In this document: positions 24,477-32,778 of the stretch, piece after piece | Numbering within the stretch: the stretch's first letter is position 1 | Layout: each line of letters opens with the position of its first letter | Source: Prevotella sp. CAG:732 | GTDB lineage: Bacteria > Bacteroidota > Bacteroidia > Bacteroidales > Bacteroidaceae | Assembly (NCBI GenBank): GCA_000436035.1 | Contig: FR893299.1 | Span: forward strand, 1 to 32,923 | Direction of reading: 5' to 3' | Length of the DNA: 32,923 bases | The notes under the pieces: generated by a model | Told to the model about the DNA's origin: nothing | What the model saw: only the letters and a program-made list of their open reading frames with translations | Database searches by the model: none | Program-made: the position numbers and the translations under genes

Positions 24477-27383
24477 ATGAGATTAAAGTATGTAATGATG
24501 GCCGCTCTCTTGATGGGAGCCTTGAACGCCACCGCCAAGGATTATCATTACACCACCGTGCCAGGCGATGCAATGAAGACACGCATCTACACCCTCGACA
24601 ATGGTCTGAAGGTGTATATGTCAGTTAACAAGGAGAAGCCTCGCCTGCAGGCTAACATCGCCGTGAAGACAGGTTCGAGAAACGACCCTGCCGAGACCAC
24701 CGGTTTGGCTCACTATCTGGAGCATCTGATGTTCAAGGGCACCACCCATTTCGGCACCACCGACGTGGAGAAGGAGAAGCCTTACCTCGATGAGATCACT
24801 CGCCGATACGAGTCTTATCGCAAACTCATCGACCCAGCACAGCGCAAGCAAGCTTATCACGAGATTGATTCCATCTCCCAACTTGCCGCCCGATACAATA
24901 TCCCTAACGAGTACGACAAGCTGATGGCAAGCATCGGAAGTGAAGGTTCCAATGCCTACACCAGCAATGACGTGACTTGCTATGTAGAGAACATCCCGAA
25001 CAACGAGATCGAGAACTGGGCGAAGATTCAGAGCGATCGCTTCCAGAACATGGTAATCCGTGGTTTCCACACCGAGTTGGAAGCCGTGTACGAGGAGAAG
25101 AACATCACCATGGCAAGCGATGATGACAAGAGATGGGCTGCCCTCTGGAAGCTCCTCACCCCTACCCACCCTTATGGCACTCAGACCACCATCGGTGAGC
25201 AGGAGCACTTGAAGAACCCTAGCATCGTCAACATACAGAACTATTTCCATCATTACTATGTGCCAAACAATGTGGCTATCGTATTGGCAGGCGATTTCGA
25301 CCCAGACCAAACCATCCAGGTCATCGACAAGTACTTCGGTGGATGGAAGAAGAGCGACAAGGTGGCAAGACCTGAGTTTGCTCCTCAACCAGAGATTACA
25401 GCCGCCAAGGACACCACCGTGGTGGGTCAAGACGCAGAGAACGTGACGATGGCTTGGCGATTCAAGGGAGCCAATCAGGGCGAGGGCGACATCCTCGACA
25501 TCATCTCCAGCATCCTCAGCAATGGCAAGGCAGGTCTCTTCGATACCGACCTGACACAGACCATGAAGGTACAAGGAGTGAATGCTGGTACGGATGAACA
25601 GCACGACTATACCGCCTTCATCGCCATAGGCATGCCTAACCAAGGACAGAAACTCGAAGAGGTACGTGCGCTCATCCTCGAAGAGATGGGCAAGCTGCGC
25701 CGTGGAGAGTTTGCCGACGACTTGATTCCTGCCGTCATCGCCAACAAGAAGTTGGATTTCTACAAATCATTGGACGACAACGATCAGCGTGCCACCATGA
25801 TGGGCAATGCCTTCATCAACGACCAAGACTGGGCGCAAGTAGCCAACCAGCTCGAACGCCAGAGCAAGCTCACCAAGAAGGACATCGTGGAGTTTGCCCA
25901 GAAGTATTTGCGCGACGACAACTTCGTATGCGTCTATAAGCGCATGGGAGAGGACAAGACTCTCGTGAAAATCGAGAAGCCTGCCATCACCCCTATCCCA
26001 GCCAACCGTGAGTATGAGAGCGACTTCCTCAAGGAGGTGAAGAACTCCAAGGTAACGCCTATCCAGCCACAATTCCTCGACTTCAAGAAGGACTTGACCA
26101 TTGGCAAGACCTCCAAGAACATCCCACTCATCTATAAGCAGAACACACAGGATGGCTTGTTCAACCTCGTCTTCCGCTATGAGTTTGGCAATGAGGATGA
26201 CCTCCGCTATGGCTATGCCGCCGATTACCTCAACTATATCGGTACCAAGAAGATGGACGTGGGCGACATCAACAAGGCTTTCTACGACTTGGCTTGCAAC
26301 TATAGCGTATCGACTACCAACAACACCTTGCAAATCAGCCTCAACGGACTGAACGAGAATCTGCCTAAGGCTCTCAACCTCATGGAGAACTTGTTGAAGA
26401 ACGCCAAGGCAGACAAGGAGAGTTGGGCACAATACATCGAGCAAGTGGAGAAAGGAAGAGAGGATGCCAAGACCGACCAGAAGACCAACTTCAACTATCT
26501 CTGGAACTATTGCAAGTATGGCAAGTACAATCCTGCCCGCAATGACATCAGCATAGAGGACTTGAAGAAGGTAAATCCTCAGGAGTACATCAACCTCTTG
26601 GCTGGCTTGAACAACCTCCAGCACACCATATTATATTATGGTCCATACACCGAGGTCCAACTCAATACGCTCCTCGCCAAGGAGCATAAGACGGCAAAGA
26701 CACTTGCCGCCGTGCCTCAGGGCAAGAAGTATGAGTTGACCGAGACACCACAGACAGAGATTATCATCGCTCCATACGATGCCAAGAACATCTATCTGCG
26801 CCAGTATCACAACGAGGGCAAGCAGTGGAAGCCAGAGAATGCCCCAGTGGAGGCACTCTTCAATGAGTACTTTGGTGGAGGCATGAACACGGTGGTATTC
26901 CAGGAGTTGCGTGAGACACGAGGCTTGGCTTACAATGCCGCCGCCATGTATGCCATGCCAGCTCTCAAGAATCAGCCTGAGTATTTCTATACTCACATCA
27001 TCTCTCAGAACGACAAGATGATGGACTGCATCAACGTGTTCAAGGAGATTGTGGATACGATGCCACAGAACCAAGCAGCCTTCGACCTCGCCAAGAATAG
27101 CCTCATCAAGCGCTTGCAGAGTGCAAGAACCACCAAGTTTGATGTCATCAGCTCTTATCTCTTCTACAAGAACCAAGGCATCGACTTTGACTTGAACAAG
27201 CTCATCTATGAGAAGTTGCCATCCCTCACCCTGCAAGACATCGTGAAGTTTGAGCAGGAGAACATGGTGAACAAGCCTTATCGCATGATGATTCTTGGCA
27301 ATGAGAAGAATCTCGATATGAAGTCACTCGAAAAGATTGCGCCAATCAAGCGTCTATCACAAAAAGAAATATTCGGATATTAA
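24477..27383 (+). CDS. M16 family zinc metalloprotease (periplasmic)
   Basis: 968 aa, exported: signal peptide MRLKYVMMAALLMGALNATA (cut after about residue 20, no lipobox). Two M16 halves. The first carries the inverted zinc motif HYLEH (His79, Glu82, His83) in GLAHYLEHLMFKG and the downstream acidic segment ELEAVYEEKN (200-209) that supplies the third ligand. The second half (about 500-960) lacks HxxEH and has the GMNTVVFQELRETRGLAY block (about 802-819) typical of inactive M16C partners, forming one clam-shell in a single chain as in pitrilysin. It probably degrades peptides in the periplasm. Tight spacing suggests co-transcription with the DUF4954-like gene. Confidence 0.95.
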   Translation: MRLKYVMMAALLMGALNATAKDYHYTTVPGDAMKTRIYTLDNGLKVYMSVNKEKPRLQANIAVKTGSRNDPAETTGLAHYLEHLMFKGTTHFGTTDVEKEKPYLDEITRRYESYRKLIDPAQRKQAYHEIDSISQLAARYNIPNEYDKLMASIGSEGSNAYTSNDVTCYVENIPNNEIENWAKIQSDRFQNMVIRGFHTELEAVYEEKNITMASDDDKRWAALWKLLTPTHPYGTQTTIGEQEHLKNPSIVNIQNYFHHYYVPNNVAIVLAGDFDPDQTIQVIDKYFGGWKKSDKVARPEFAPQPEITAAKDTTVVGQDAENVTMAWRFKGANQGEGDILDIISSILSNGKAGLFDTDLTQTMKVQGVNAGTDEQHDYTAFIAIGMPNQGQKLEEVRALILEEMGKLRRGEFADDLIPAVIANKKLDFYKSLDDNDQRATMMGNAFINDQDWAQVANQLERQSKLTKKDIVEFAQKYLRDDNFVCVYKRMGEDKTLVKIEKPAITPIPANREYESDFLKEVKNSKVTPIQPQFLDFKKDLTIGKTSKNIPLIYKQNTQDGLFNLVFRYEFGNEDDLRYGYAADYLNYIGTKKMDVGDINKAFYDLACNYSVSTTNNTLQISLNGLNENLPKALNLMENLLKNAKADKESWAQYIEQVEKGREDAKTDQKTNFNYLWNYCKYGKYNPARNDISIEDLKKVNPQEYINLLAGLNNLQHTILYYGPYTEVQLNTLLAKEHKTAKTLAAVPQGKKYELTETPQTEIIIAPYDAKNIYLRQYHNEGKQWKPENAPVEALFNEYFGGGMNTVVFQELRETRGLAYNAAAMYAMPALKNQPEYFYTHIISQNDKMMDCINVFKEIVDTMPQNQAAFDLAKNSLIKRLQSARTTKFDVISSYLFYKNQGIDFDLNKLIYEKLPSLTLQDIVKFEQENMVNKPYRMMILGNEKNLDMKSLEKIAPIKRLSQKEIFGY

Positions 27384-27405
27384 TTAAATATACAAAAACG
27401 TAGTT

Positions 27406-29064
27406 ATGGCTAAGACTCCAGATTTTAAGTACGCTCCTATGTTTCAGTTAGGAGAGGACAAGACAGAGTATCGCTTGCTTACCAAGGAAGGTGTAAGCAC
27501 AGCAGAGTTTGAGGGTAAGACAATCCTCAAGGTTTCTAAGGAAGCATTGACCTTGCTCGCTCAGCAGGGTTTCCACGACGTAGAGTTCATGCTCCGTCGT
27601 GAGCACAATGCTCAGGTAGCTAAGATTTTGACCGACCCAGAGGCTTCTGAGAACGACAAGTACGTGGCTCTCCAGTTCCTCCGCAATGCAGAGACAGCCG
27701 TGAAGGGCATTCTCCCATTCTGCCAGGATACAGGTACTGCTATCATCCATGGTGAGAAAGGTCAGCGTGTATGGACCGACTTCGAGGATGAAGAGGCTTT
27801 GAGCCTTGGTGTCTATAACACTTACACCCAGGACAACCTCCGCTATTCTCAGAACGCTCCTCTCAACATGTATGATGAGGTGAACACTCGTTGCAACCTC
27901 CCTGCTCAGATTGACATCGAGGCAACAGAGGGTGATGAGTATCGCTTCGTAATGGTTGCCAAGGGTGGTGGTTCTGCCAACAAGACTTACTTCTACCCTA
28001 TGACCAAAGCTACTATCCAGAACGAGGGCACCTTGCTCCCATTCTTGGTAGAGAAGATGAAGAGCCTCGGTACAGCTGCCTGCCCTCCTTACCACATCGC
28101 ATTCGTGATCGGTGGTACCAGTGCAGAGAAGAACCTTCTTACCGTGAAGTTGGCTTCTATCAAGTACTACGATGAGTTGCCTACCACTGGTGATGAGACA
28201 GGTCGTGCCTTCCGTGACATCGACTTGGAGCAGAAGCTCCTCGAAGAGGCTCACAAGATTGGCTTGGGTGCTCAGTTTGGTGGTAAGTACTTGGCTCACG
28301 ACATCCGTGTCATCCGCCTTCCTCGTCATGGCGCTAGCTGCCCTATCGGTATGGGTGTAAGCTGCTCTGCCGACCGCAACATCAAGGCTAAGATCAACAA
28401 GGACGGTATCTGGTTGGAGAAGATGGATGAGAACCCAACAGAGTTGATTCCTGAGGAACTTCGCAAGCCAGGCGAGGGTGCCAAGGGTATCGAGATCGAC
28501 CTCGACAAGGGTATCGACGCCGTACGTGCTGAATTGACCAAGTATCCTGTCAGCACTCGTGTCAACTTGAAGGGTACTATCATCGTGGCTCGTGACATCG
28601 CTCACGCTAAGCTCAAGGCTCGCTTGGACGCTGGCGAGGAGATGCCAGAGTACTTCAAGAATCATCCTATCCTCTATGCAGGACCTGCTAAGACTCCAGA
28701 GGGTTACCCATGTGGTTCTATGGGTCCTACCACTGCCAACCGTATGGACCCATACGTTGATGAGTTCCAGGATCATGGCGCAAGCTTGGTGATGATTGCC
28801 AAGGGTAACCGTGGTCAGGTGGTTACTGATGCCTGCAAGAAGCATGGTGGTTTCTATCTCGGTACCATCGGTGGTGTAGCCGCCGTTCTTTCTCAGAGCA
28901 GCATCAAGAGCATCGAGTGCGTAGAGTACCCAGAGCTTGGCATGGAGGCTATCTGGAAGATTACCGTTGAGGACTTCCCAGCTTTCATCCTCGTAGATGA
29001 CAAGGGCAACGACTTCTTCAAGCAGTTGAAGCCTTGGACTCCTTGCAAGGAATGCCAGAAGTAA
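27406..29064 (+). CDS. fumA: Fumarate hydratase, class I (4Fe-4S)
   Basis: 552 aa, cytoplasmic, interconverts fumarate and malate; in these anaerobes it works in the reductive branch that makes succinate. Single-chain class I fumarase: N-terminal alpha domain with Cys106 (PFCQDTGTA), Cys226 (TAACPPYH) and Cys320 (PIGMGVSCSADRN) matching cluster ligands 105/224/318 of E. coli FumA; C-terminal beta domain with GPAKTPEGYPCGSMGPTTANRMD (from about residue 425). The oxygen-sensitive cluster fits an anaerobe. Codon use (many GCT, GGT, GTT) differs from its neighbours, as expected for a highly expressed gene. It follows the M16 gene by 22 bases. Repeat copy 4 and a terminator lie just after the stop. 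Confidence 0.96.
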   Translation: MAKTPDFKYAPMFQLGEDKTEYRLLTKEGVSTAEFEGKTILKVSKEALTLLAQQGFHDVEFMLRREHNAQVAKILTDPEASENDKYVALQFLRNAETAVKGILPFCQDTGTAIIHGEKGQRVWTDFEDEEALSLGVYNTYTQDNLRYSQNAPLNMYDEVNTRCNLPAQIDIEATEGDEYRFVMVAKGGGSANKTYFYPMTKATIQNEGTLLPFLVEKMKSLGTAACPPYHIAFVIGGTSAEKNLLTVKLASIKYYDELPTTGDETGRAFRDIDLEQKLLEEAHKIGLGAQFGGKYLAHDIRVIRLPRHGASCPIGMGVSCSADRNIKAKINKDGIWLEKMDENPTELIPEELRKPGEGAKGIEIDLDKGIDAVRAELTKYPVSTRVNLKGTIIVARDIAHAKLKARLDAGEEMPEYFKNHPILYAGPAKTPEGYPCGSMGPTTANRMDPYVDEFQDHGASLVMIAKGNRGQVVTDACKKHGGFYLGTIGGVAAVLSQSSIKSIECVEYPELGMEAIWKITVEDFPAFILVDDKGNDFFKQLKPWTPCKECQK

Positions 29065-29071
29065 GATGTAA

Positions 29072-29106
29072 GCAATGACACTTACAATTACAGTTCGAAA
29101 ATCCGC
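29072..29106 (-). repeat. ATGACA-type dispersed repeat, copy 4
   Basis: Starts 8 bases after the fumarase stop. Its hexamers read ATGACA-CTTACA-ATTACA. With the GTAAGC lead-in (29068) it matches copy 2 over 39 bp with about three differences. Weaker similarity continues to about 29130 (CCGCaTGGGaTGT versus CCGCTGGGTGT), suggesting it is one end of a larger element. Confidence 0.8.
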
Positions 29107-29149
29107 ATGGGATGTTTGCTCGAAGAAGAGCTGACTAGGACAAAAGACA

Positions 29150-29223
29150 AAAACTCCCGAACCAGCAGGAAAACTCGGTGCGGGGGGTTTTTTTTATTTC
29201 ATACTGCTCGGTTCGGGAGTTTT
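29150..29223 (+). terminator. Nested terminator after fumarase
   Basis: Outer arms 29150-29168 and 29204-29223 pair over about 19 bp with one bulge. Inside the loop AAAACTC (29170-29176) can pair with the end of a G6T8 run (29182-29195). Either hairpin is followed by T-rich sequence. Confidence 0.85.
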
Positions 29224-29305
29224 CTTTTATATCATTCACTCAATTGATGATATGTTTAAAGTTCTTAGGTTCCATGCCTTATACACATTGTGGTGGCAAA
29301 TAAAA

Positions 29306-29337
29306 AACATTTTATTATTTTAAGCAAATAAAATGTT
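29306..29337. promoter_or_regulatory. Inverted repeat at dinB promoter
   Basis: AACATTTTATT (29306-29316) and AATAAAATGTT (29327-29337), 11 bp perfect with a 10-base spacer. The right arm overlaps the upstream promoter element of dinB. It could be an operator for a dimeric regulator. Confidence 0.5.
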
Positions 29338-29365
29338 GATGTTTTTCAGAAAATGCGTAAATTTG
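29336..29365 (+). promoter_or_regulatory. Promoter of dinB
   Basis: TTG (29336-29338), 19 bases, then TAAATTTG (29358-29365). The upstream element is weaker than in the other promoters here. Leader of about 20 nt. Confidence 0.6.
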
Positions 29366-29389
29366 TAAGCAAAATGAGACAATAGACAA

Positions 29390-30502
29390 GTGAATCGCAA
29401 GATTATACACATCGACATGGATGCTTTCTTTGCCTCTGTAGAGCAAAGAGACAACCCCGAACTTCGAGGCAAACCGATAGCGGTGGGCTTCGACGGACCT
29501 CGTGGTGTCGTTTCCACGGCAAGCTATGAGGCAAGGAAGTTTGGCGTTCACTCGGCTCAATCCATCGCCCAAGCCAAGCAACGTTGTCCGGGTCTCATCA
29601 TCGTGCCTTGCCGCCATGAGCATTACAAGGAGGTGTCTCAGCAGATACATCGCATCTTCCAGGAATACACCGACCTCATCGAACCGATTTCCATCGACGA
29701 GGCTTTCCTCGATGTCACCCATAATAAGAAAGGTATCAACCTAGCCGTTGACATCGCCCAGGAAATCAAGGCTCGCATCAAGGAGGAGACACAACTCACC
29801 GCCTCTGCTGGCATCAGCTATTGCAAGTTTCTCGCCAAGGTGGCTTCCGACTATCGCAAGCCCGATGGCATCTGCACCATCCATCCCGACAAGGCACTCG
29901 ACTTCATCGCCCATCTCCCCGTGGAAGACTTTTGGGGCGTGGGCAAGAAGACACTCCAAAAGATGCACTTCATGGGCATCTACACAGGTGCCGACCTGAG
30001 AAAGGTTTCGGAAGCACATCTTGTGGAAGTGTTCGGCAAGGTGGGACACATCTTCTATGATTTCGCCAGGGGTATAGACGAACGACCGGTGGTGACCTAT
30101 AGGGAGCGCAAGTCAGTGGGATGCGAGCAAACTTTCTTGGAGGACATCTACACCCCATCTGCCGTCATCATCGAACTTTATCACACCGTGCTCGAACTCC
30201 TCACTCGCATCGACAAGAGTGGGTTCGAGGGCAAGACTTTGACGCTCAAGGTGAAGTTTGCCGACTTCACACAAATTACTCGCAGCATCTCGCAAGACAA
30301 GATTCTAAAGAAGAAAGCCGACATACTACCTCTCGCCAAGCGATTGCTGAAATTGGTGGATTACTCTTCCTCCCATCCCATCCGTCTCTTGGGCTTGTCG
30401 GTAAGCAACGCCTCGTCCGAGGAAGCCAAGAAGGAAGACCGAGAGAATAGCACAGCAAGACCGGAGTATATCGAACTAGAATTGGAGTTTAAGGAAGATT
30501 AA
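29390..30502 (+). CDS. dinB: DNA polymerase IV (Y-family)
   Basis: 370 aa. Translesion polymerase that copies past damaged bases. Palm and fingers: HIDMDAFFASVEQR (Asp9, Asp11; Phe14 at the steric-gate position) and SIDEAFLDVT (Asp103, Glu104), giving the catalytic carboxylates; SAGISYCKFLAKVASDYRKPDG; helix-hairpin-helix VEDFWGVGKKTLQKM; little-finger domain from about 235. The start is GTG at 29390: an in-frame stop lies just upstream and no ATG precedes the conserved HIDMDAFF. The C-terminus (IELELEFKED) has no textbook sliding-clamp peptide. It has its own promoter with an inverted repeat over it, consistent with damage control but not proof. Confidence 0.96.
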   Translation: MNRKIIHIDMDAFFASVEQRDNPELRGKPIAVGFDGPRGVVSTASYEARKFGVHSAQSIAQAKQRCPGLIIVPCRHEHYKEVSQQIHRIFQEYTDLIEPISIDEAFLDVTHNKKGINLAVDIAQEIKARIKEETQLTASAGISYCKFLAKVASDYRKPDGICTIHPDKALDFIAHLPVEDFWGVGKKTLQKMHFMGIYTGADLRKVSEAHLVEVFGKVGHIFYDFARGIDERPVVTYRERKSVGCEQTFLEDIYTPSAVIIELYHTVLELLTRIDKSGFEGKTLTLKVKFADFTQITRSISQDKILKKKADILPLAKRLLKLVDYSSSHPIRLLGLSVSNASSEEAKKEDRENSTARPEYIELELEFKED

Positions 30503-30534
30503 TAGTCCAAGAGCCTAAGAGCAATCTTCATGCC

Positions 30535-30605
30535 AAGCCTTTGGATGGACATACAAAGCCTTTGGATGTGCATACAAAGGTTGCGTATCTACATCCAAAG
30601 GCTTT
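30535..30605 (+). repeat. 21-bp palindromic tandem repeats after dinB
   Basis: CCTTTGGATGNNCATACAAAG occurs at 30538-30558 and 30559-30579. Each unit is itself nearly palindromic (CTTTG.ATG..CAT.CAAAG). A third, inverted piece ends with ACATCCAAAGGCTTT (30591-30605), which pairs perfectly over 15 bp with 30555-30569. No ORF is associated. Confidence 0.8.
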
Positions 30606-30619
30606 GAACGAAAACTTTC

Positions 30620-30669
30620 CCTAGGAGAAGCAACAACTTACGCCCTATGCAAGCAAGACTTCTCCTAGG
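30620..30669. terminator. Hairpin between convergent dinB and fructokinase
   Basis: CCTAGGAGAAG (30620-30630) and CTTCTCCTAGG (30659-30669), 11 bp perfect with a 28-base loop, 11 bases after the fructokinase stop. The following T-run is weak. Confidence 0.5.
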
Positions 30670-30680
30670 TATGATCAAAA

Positions 30681-31568
30681 CTACTTACGCATGTCCTCAG
30701 GAATCTCAGGCATAGCGCCATGCTGTGTGCATACATACGCACTCACCTGCACCGCCAACTTATGAGCCTCAGCTACGCTCTTGCCCTTCAAGATGCTAGC
30801 GCAGAAAGTACCTGTGAAGCTATCGCCTGCACCAACGGTATCGGCAACCTCTACCTTTGGAGTCTCTTGGAAAGAAACCTTGCCTGGGGTGAAGACGTAA
30901 CTTCCGTTCACGCCGCAAGTCAACACGAGCATATCAAGACTATACTTGCCGAGAATCAACCAGCACTTGTTCTCAATGTCCAAACCAGGATAGCCGAAGA
31001 GGCGACCGATGGTAATCAACTCCTCATCGTTGATTTTCAAGACATTGCAACGCTTCAAACTCTCACAGATAATATCCTTGTTGTAGAAGTTCTGACGGAG
31101 GTTGATGTCGAATATCTTCAAGCAATCGCTAGGTGTATGGTCGAGGAAGTCGTAAATCATCTTGCGGCTCACAGCATTGCGCTGAGCCAAAGAACCCCAA
31201 CAAACAGCACCCGTATTGCAAGCGATCTCCTTGATTTCATCGGTGAATGGGATGTTGTCCCAAGCCACGCCCTGCTTGATGTCGTAAGTAGGCACGCCCT
31301 CAGCATCGAGGCTCACCTGCACCGTACCAGTAGGGAAGCCCACCTTAGGCATCACATACTTCAGCTTCTTCTCGTCCAACTGGCGAAGAGCCTCATCACC
31401 CAAGGCGTCATTGCCTATCGCACTCACTGCCACGGAGTGCAAATCATGCTGACCTGCATGATAAGCGAAGTTGGCAGGAGCACCACCGAGTTTACTACCT
31501 GTTGGGAATACATCAAAGAGAATCTCCCCTAAGCCTACACAATATTTCTTGCTCAATTCAGTATTCAT
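30681..31568 (-). CDS. Fructokinase (PfkB family)
   Basis: 295 aa, ribokinase/PfkB fold, cytoplasmic; phosphorylates fructose to fructose-6-phosphate with ATP. Seen: GEILFDVFPTGSKLGGAPANFAYH (substrate-binding N-terminus with GGAPAN, 28-33), DINLRQNFY (154-162), CGVNGSYVF, and PfkB signature 2 DTVGAGDSFTG (243-253) with catalytic base Asp249. The substrate is inferred from the adjoining permease and GH32 enzyme. It starts 15 bases after the permease stop and is last in the operon. Confidence 0.93.
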   Translation of the reverse strand: MNTELSKKYCVGLGEILFDVFPTGSKLGGAPANFAYHAGQHDLHSVAVSAIGNDALGDEALRQLDEKKLKYVMPKVGFPTGTVQVSLDAEGVPTYDIKQGVAWDNIPFTDEIKEIACNTGAVCWGSLAQRNAVSRKMIYDFLDHTPSDCLKIFDINLRQNFYNKDIICESLKRCNVLKINDEELITIGRLFGYPGLDIENKCWLILGKYSLDMLVLTCGVNGSYVFTPGKVSFQETPKVEVADTVGAGDSFTGTFCASILKGKSVAEAHKLAVQVSAYVCTQHGAMPEIPEDMRK

Positions 31569-31583
31569 AGCTCAATATTTTAA

Positions 31584-32741
31584 TTACATTTTCACCTTAT
31601 TAATATAAGAGAAGAGGTAGAGCACCCCCACTGCCATGACGAGCACAGCTCCTATCTGACCGATGGCATCGCTGGCAAATCCCATGATAAGTGGAAAGAC
31701 GGTTCCACCGAAGAGACCCATGATCATCAATCCGCTCACCTCGTTTTTCTTCTCTGGCAATGCAAGCAAAGCCTGCGAGAAGACGATGGAGAAGACATTC
31801 GAGTTGCCATATCCCACCAAGGCGATGGCGATATAGAGGATAGCCTTGCTCTCACCGAAGAACATGCCCACCATGCTCAATGCCATCATCACGATGCTGA
31901 TGGTGAAGAAGAGACGTGGCTTCATCACACGGAGGAAAACCGTTCCGGTGAAGCATCCGATAGTACGGAAGATGAAGTAGAGCGATGTGGCGAAGGCAGC
32001 CTCATTCAAGGTCCAATGCAAACGCTCCATCAGAATCTTAGGAGCCGTGGTGTTGGTACCCACGTCGATGCCCACATGGCACATGATGCCGATGAAGGAA
32101 AGCAGCACGATAGGCTTGCCCAACAACTTGAAGCAATCGACAAAGCCTGAAGCCTTGCCCTCCATCTTCTCCTCCTCGATAGGGGTGCCTGCCAAGAATA
32201 TCGTGGCGAAGACACCGATAATCATATAGATAGGGAAAAGCACACGCCAACCCAAGCCTAAGTCAGGTATGGTTGCCACGGCACCCCACATGGCGATGTA
32301 TGGAGCCATGAAAGAGGCTATCGCCTTCACAAACTGTCCGAAAGTCAGGGTGGAAGCCAAGTTCTTGCCTGATGTCACGGCAGATACCAAAGGGTTCAAG
32401 GAAGTTTGCATCAAAGCATTTCCAATACCCAGGAGAGAGAACGAGACGAGCATGATACCGAAAGTCTCGCCAAAGATAGGCAAGAGAAGAGACACTACCG
32501 TCACGATGAGTGAGAGCAGCACGGTCTTCTTTCTACCGATTTTATTCATCAACATGCCCGTAGGCACAGAGAATATCAAGAACCAGAAGAACACCAATGA
32601 TGGAAACAGGTTGGCTGTCGCATCATTCAGGTTGAGGTCTTCCTTCACATAGTTGGAGGCGATGCCTACCAAATCCACAAATCCCATGGCGAAGAAACAG
32701 AGCATCACTGGGATGAGTGTCAGTTTCATTGACTTGCTCAT
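31584..32741 (-). CDS. MFS sugar permease of fructan/sucrose locus
   Basis: 385 aa, 12 membrane segments. Resembles the fucose-permease-like (FHS) branch of MFS sugar:H+ symporters. Seen: N-terminal FFAMGFVDLVGIASNYVKEDLNL, the loop 2-3 motif MNKIGRKK, NALMQTSLNPLVSAV in the fourth helix region, and GIDVGTNTTAPKIL in helix 7. A central charged loop (PIEEEKMEGKASG) separates the halves. ATG at 32741; ATG four codons later is possible. The position between the GH32 gene (37 bases) and fructokinase (15 bases) implies fructose or a short fructoside as substrate. It is unlike the XylE-type carrier at 2308-3759. Confidence 0.9.
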   Translation of the reverse strand: MSKSMKLTLIPVMLCFFAMGFVDLVGIASNYVKEDLNLNDATANLFPSLVFFWFLIFSVPTGMLMNKIGRKKTVLLSLIVTVVSLLLPIFGETFGIMLVSFSLLGIGNALMQTSLNPLVSAVTSGKNLASTLTFGQFVKAIASFMAPYIAMWGAVATIPDLGLGWRVLFPIYMIIGVFATIFLAGTPIEEEKMEGKASGFVDCFKLLGKPIVLLSFIGIMCHVGIDVGTNTTAPKILMERLHWTLNEAAFATSLYFIFRTIGCFTGTVFLRVMKPRLFFTISIVMMALSMVGMFFGESKAILYIAIALVGYGNSNVFSIVFSQALLALPEKKNEVSGLMIMGLFGGTVFPLIMGFASDAIGQIGAVLVMAVGVLYLFSYINKVKM

Positions 32742-32778
32742 AAGTACAATGCCATTTGCGATTGATGATGAATATGGC

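Noticed and set aside
27448..28845. 465-codon open frame on the minus strand inside the fumarase gene
   Set aside because: Antisense shadow of a high-GC3 coding region; composition (His/Leu/Val-rich) and lack of any family resemblance mark it as non-coding. The same applies to 17141-18496 (-) in clpB, 10794-11891 (+) in mrdA, 4050-4931 (-) in metF and 24621-25643 (-) in the M16 gene.
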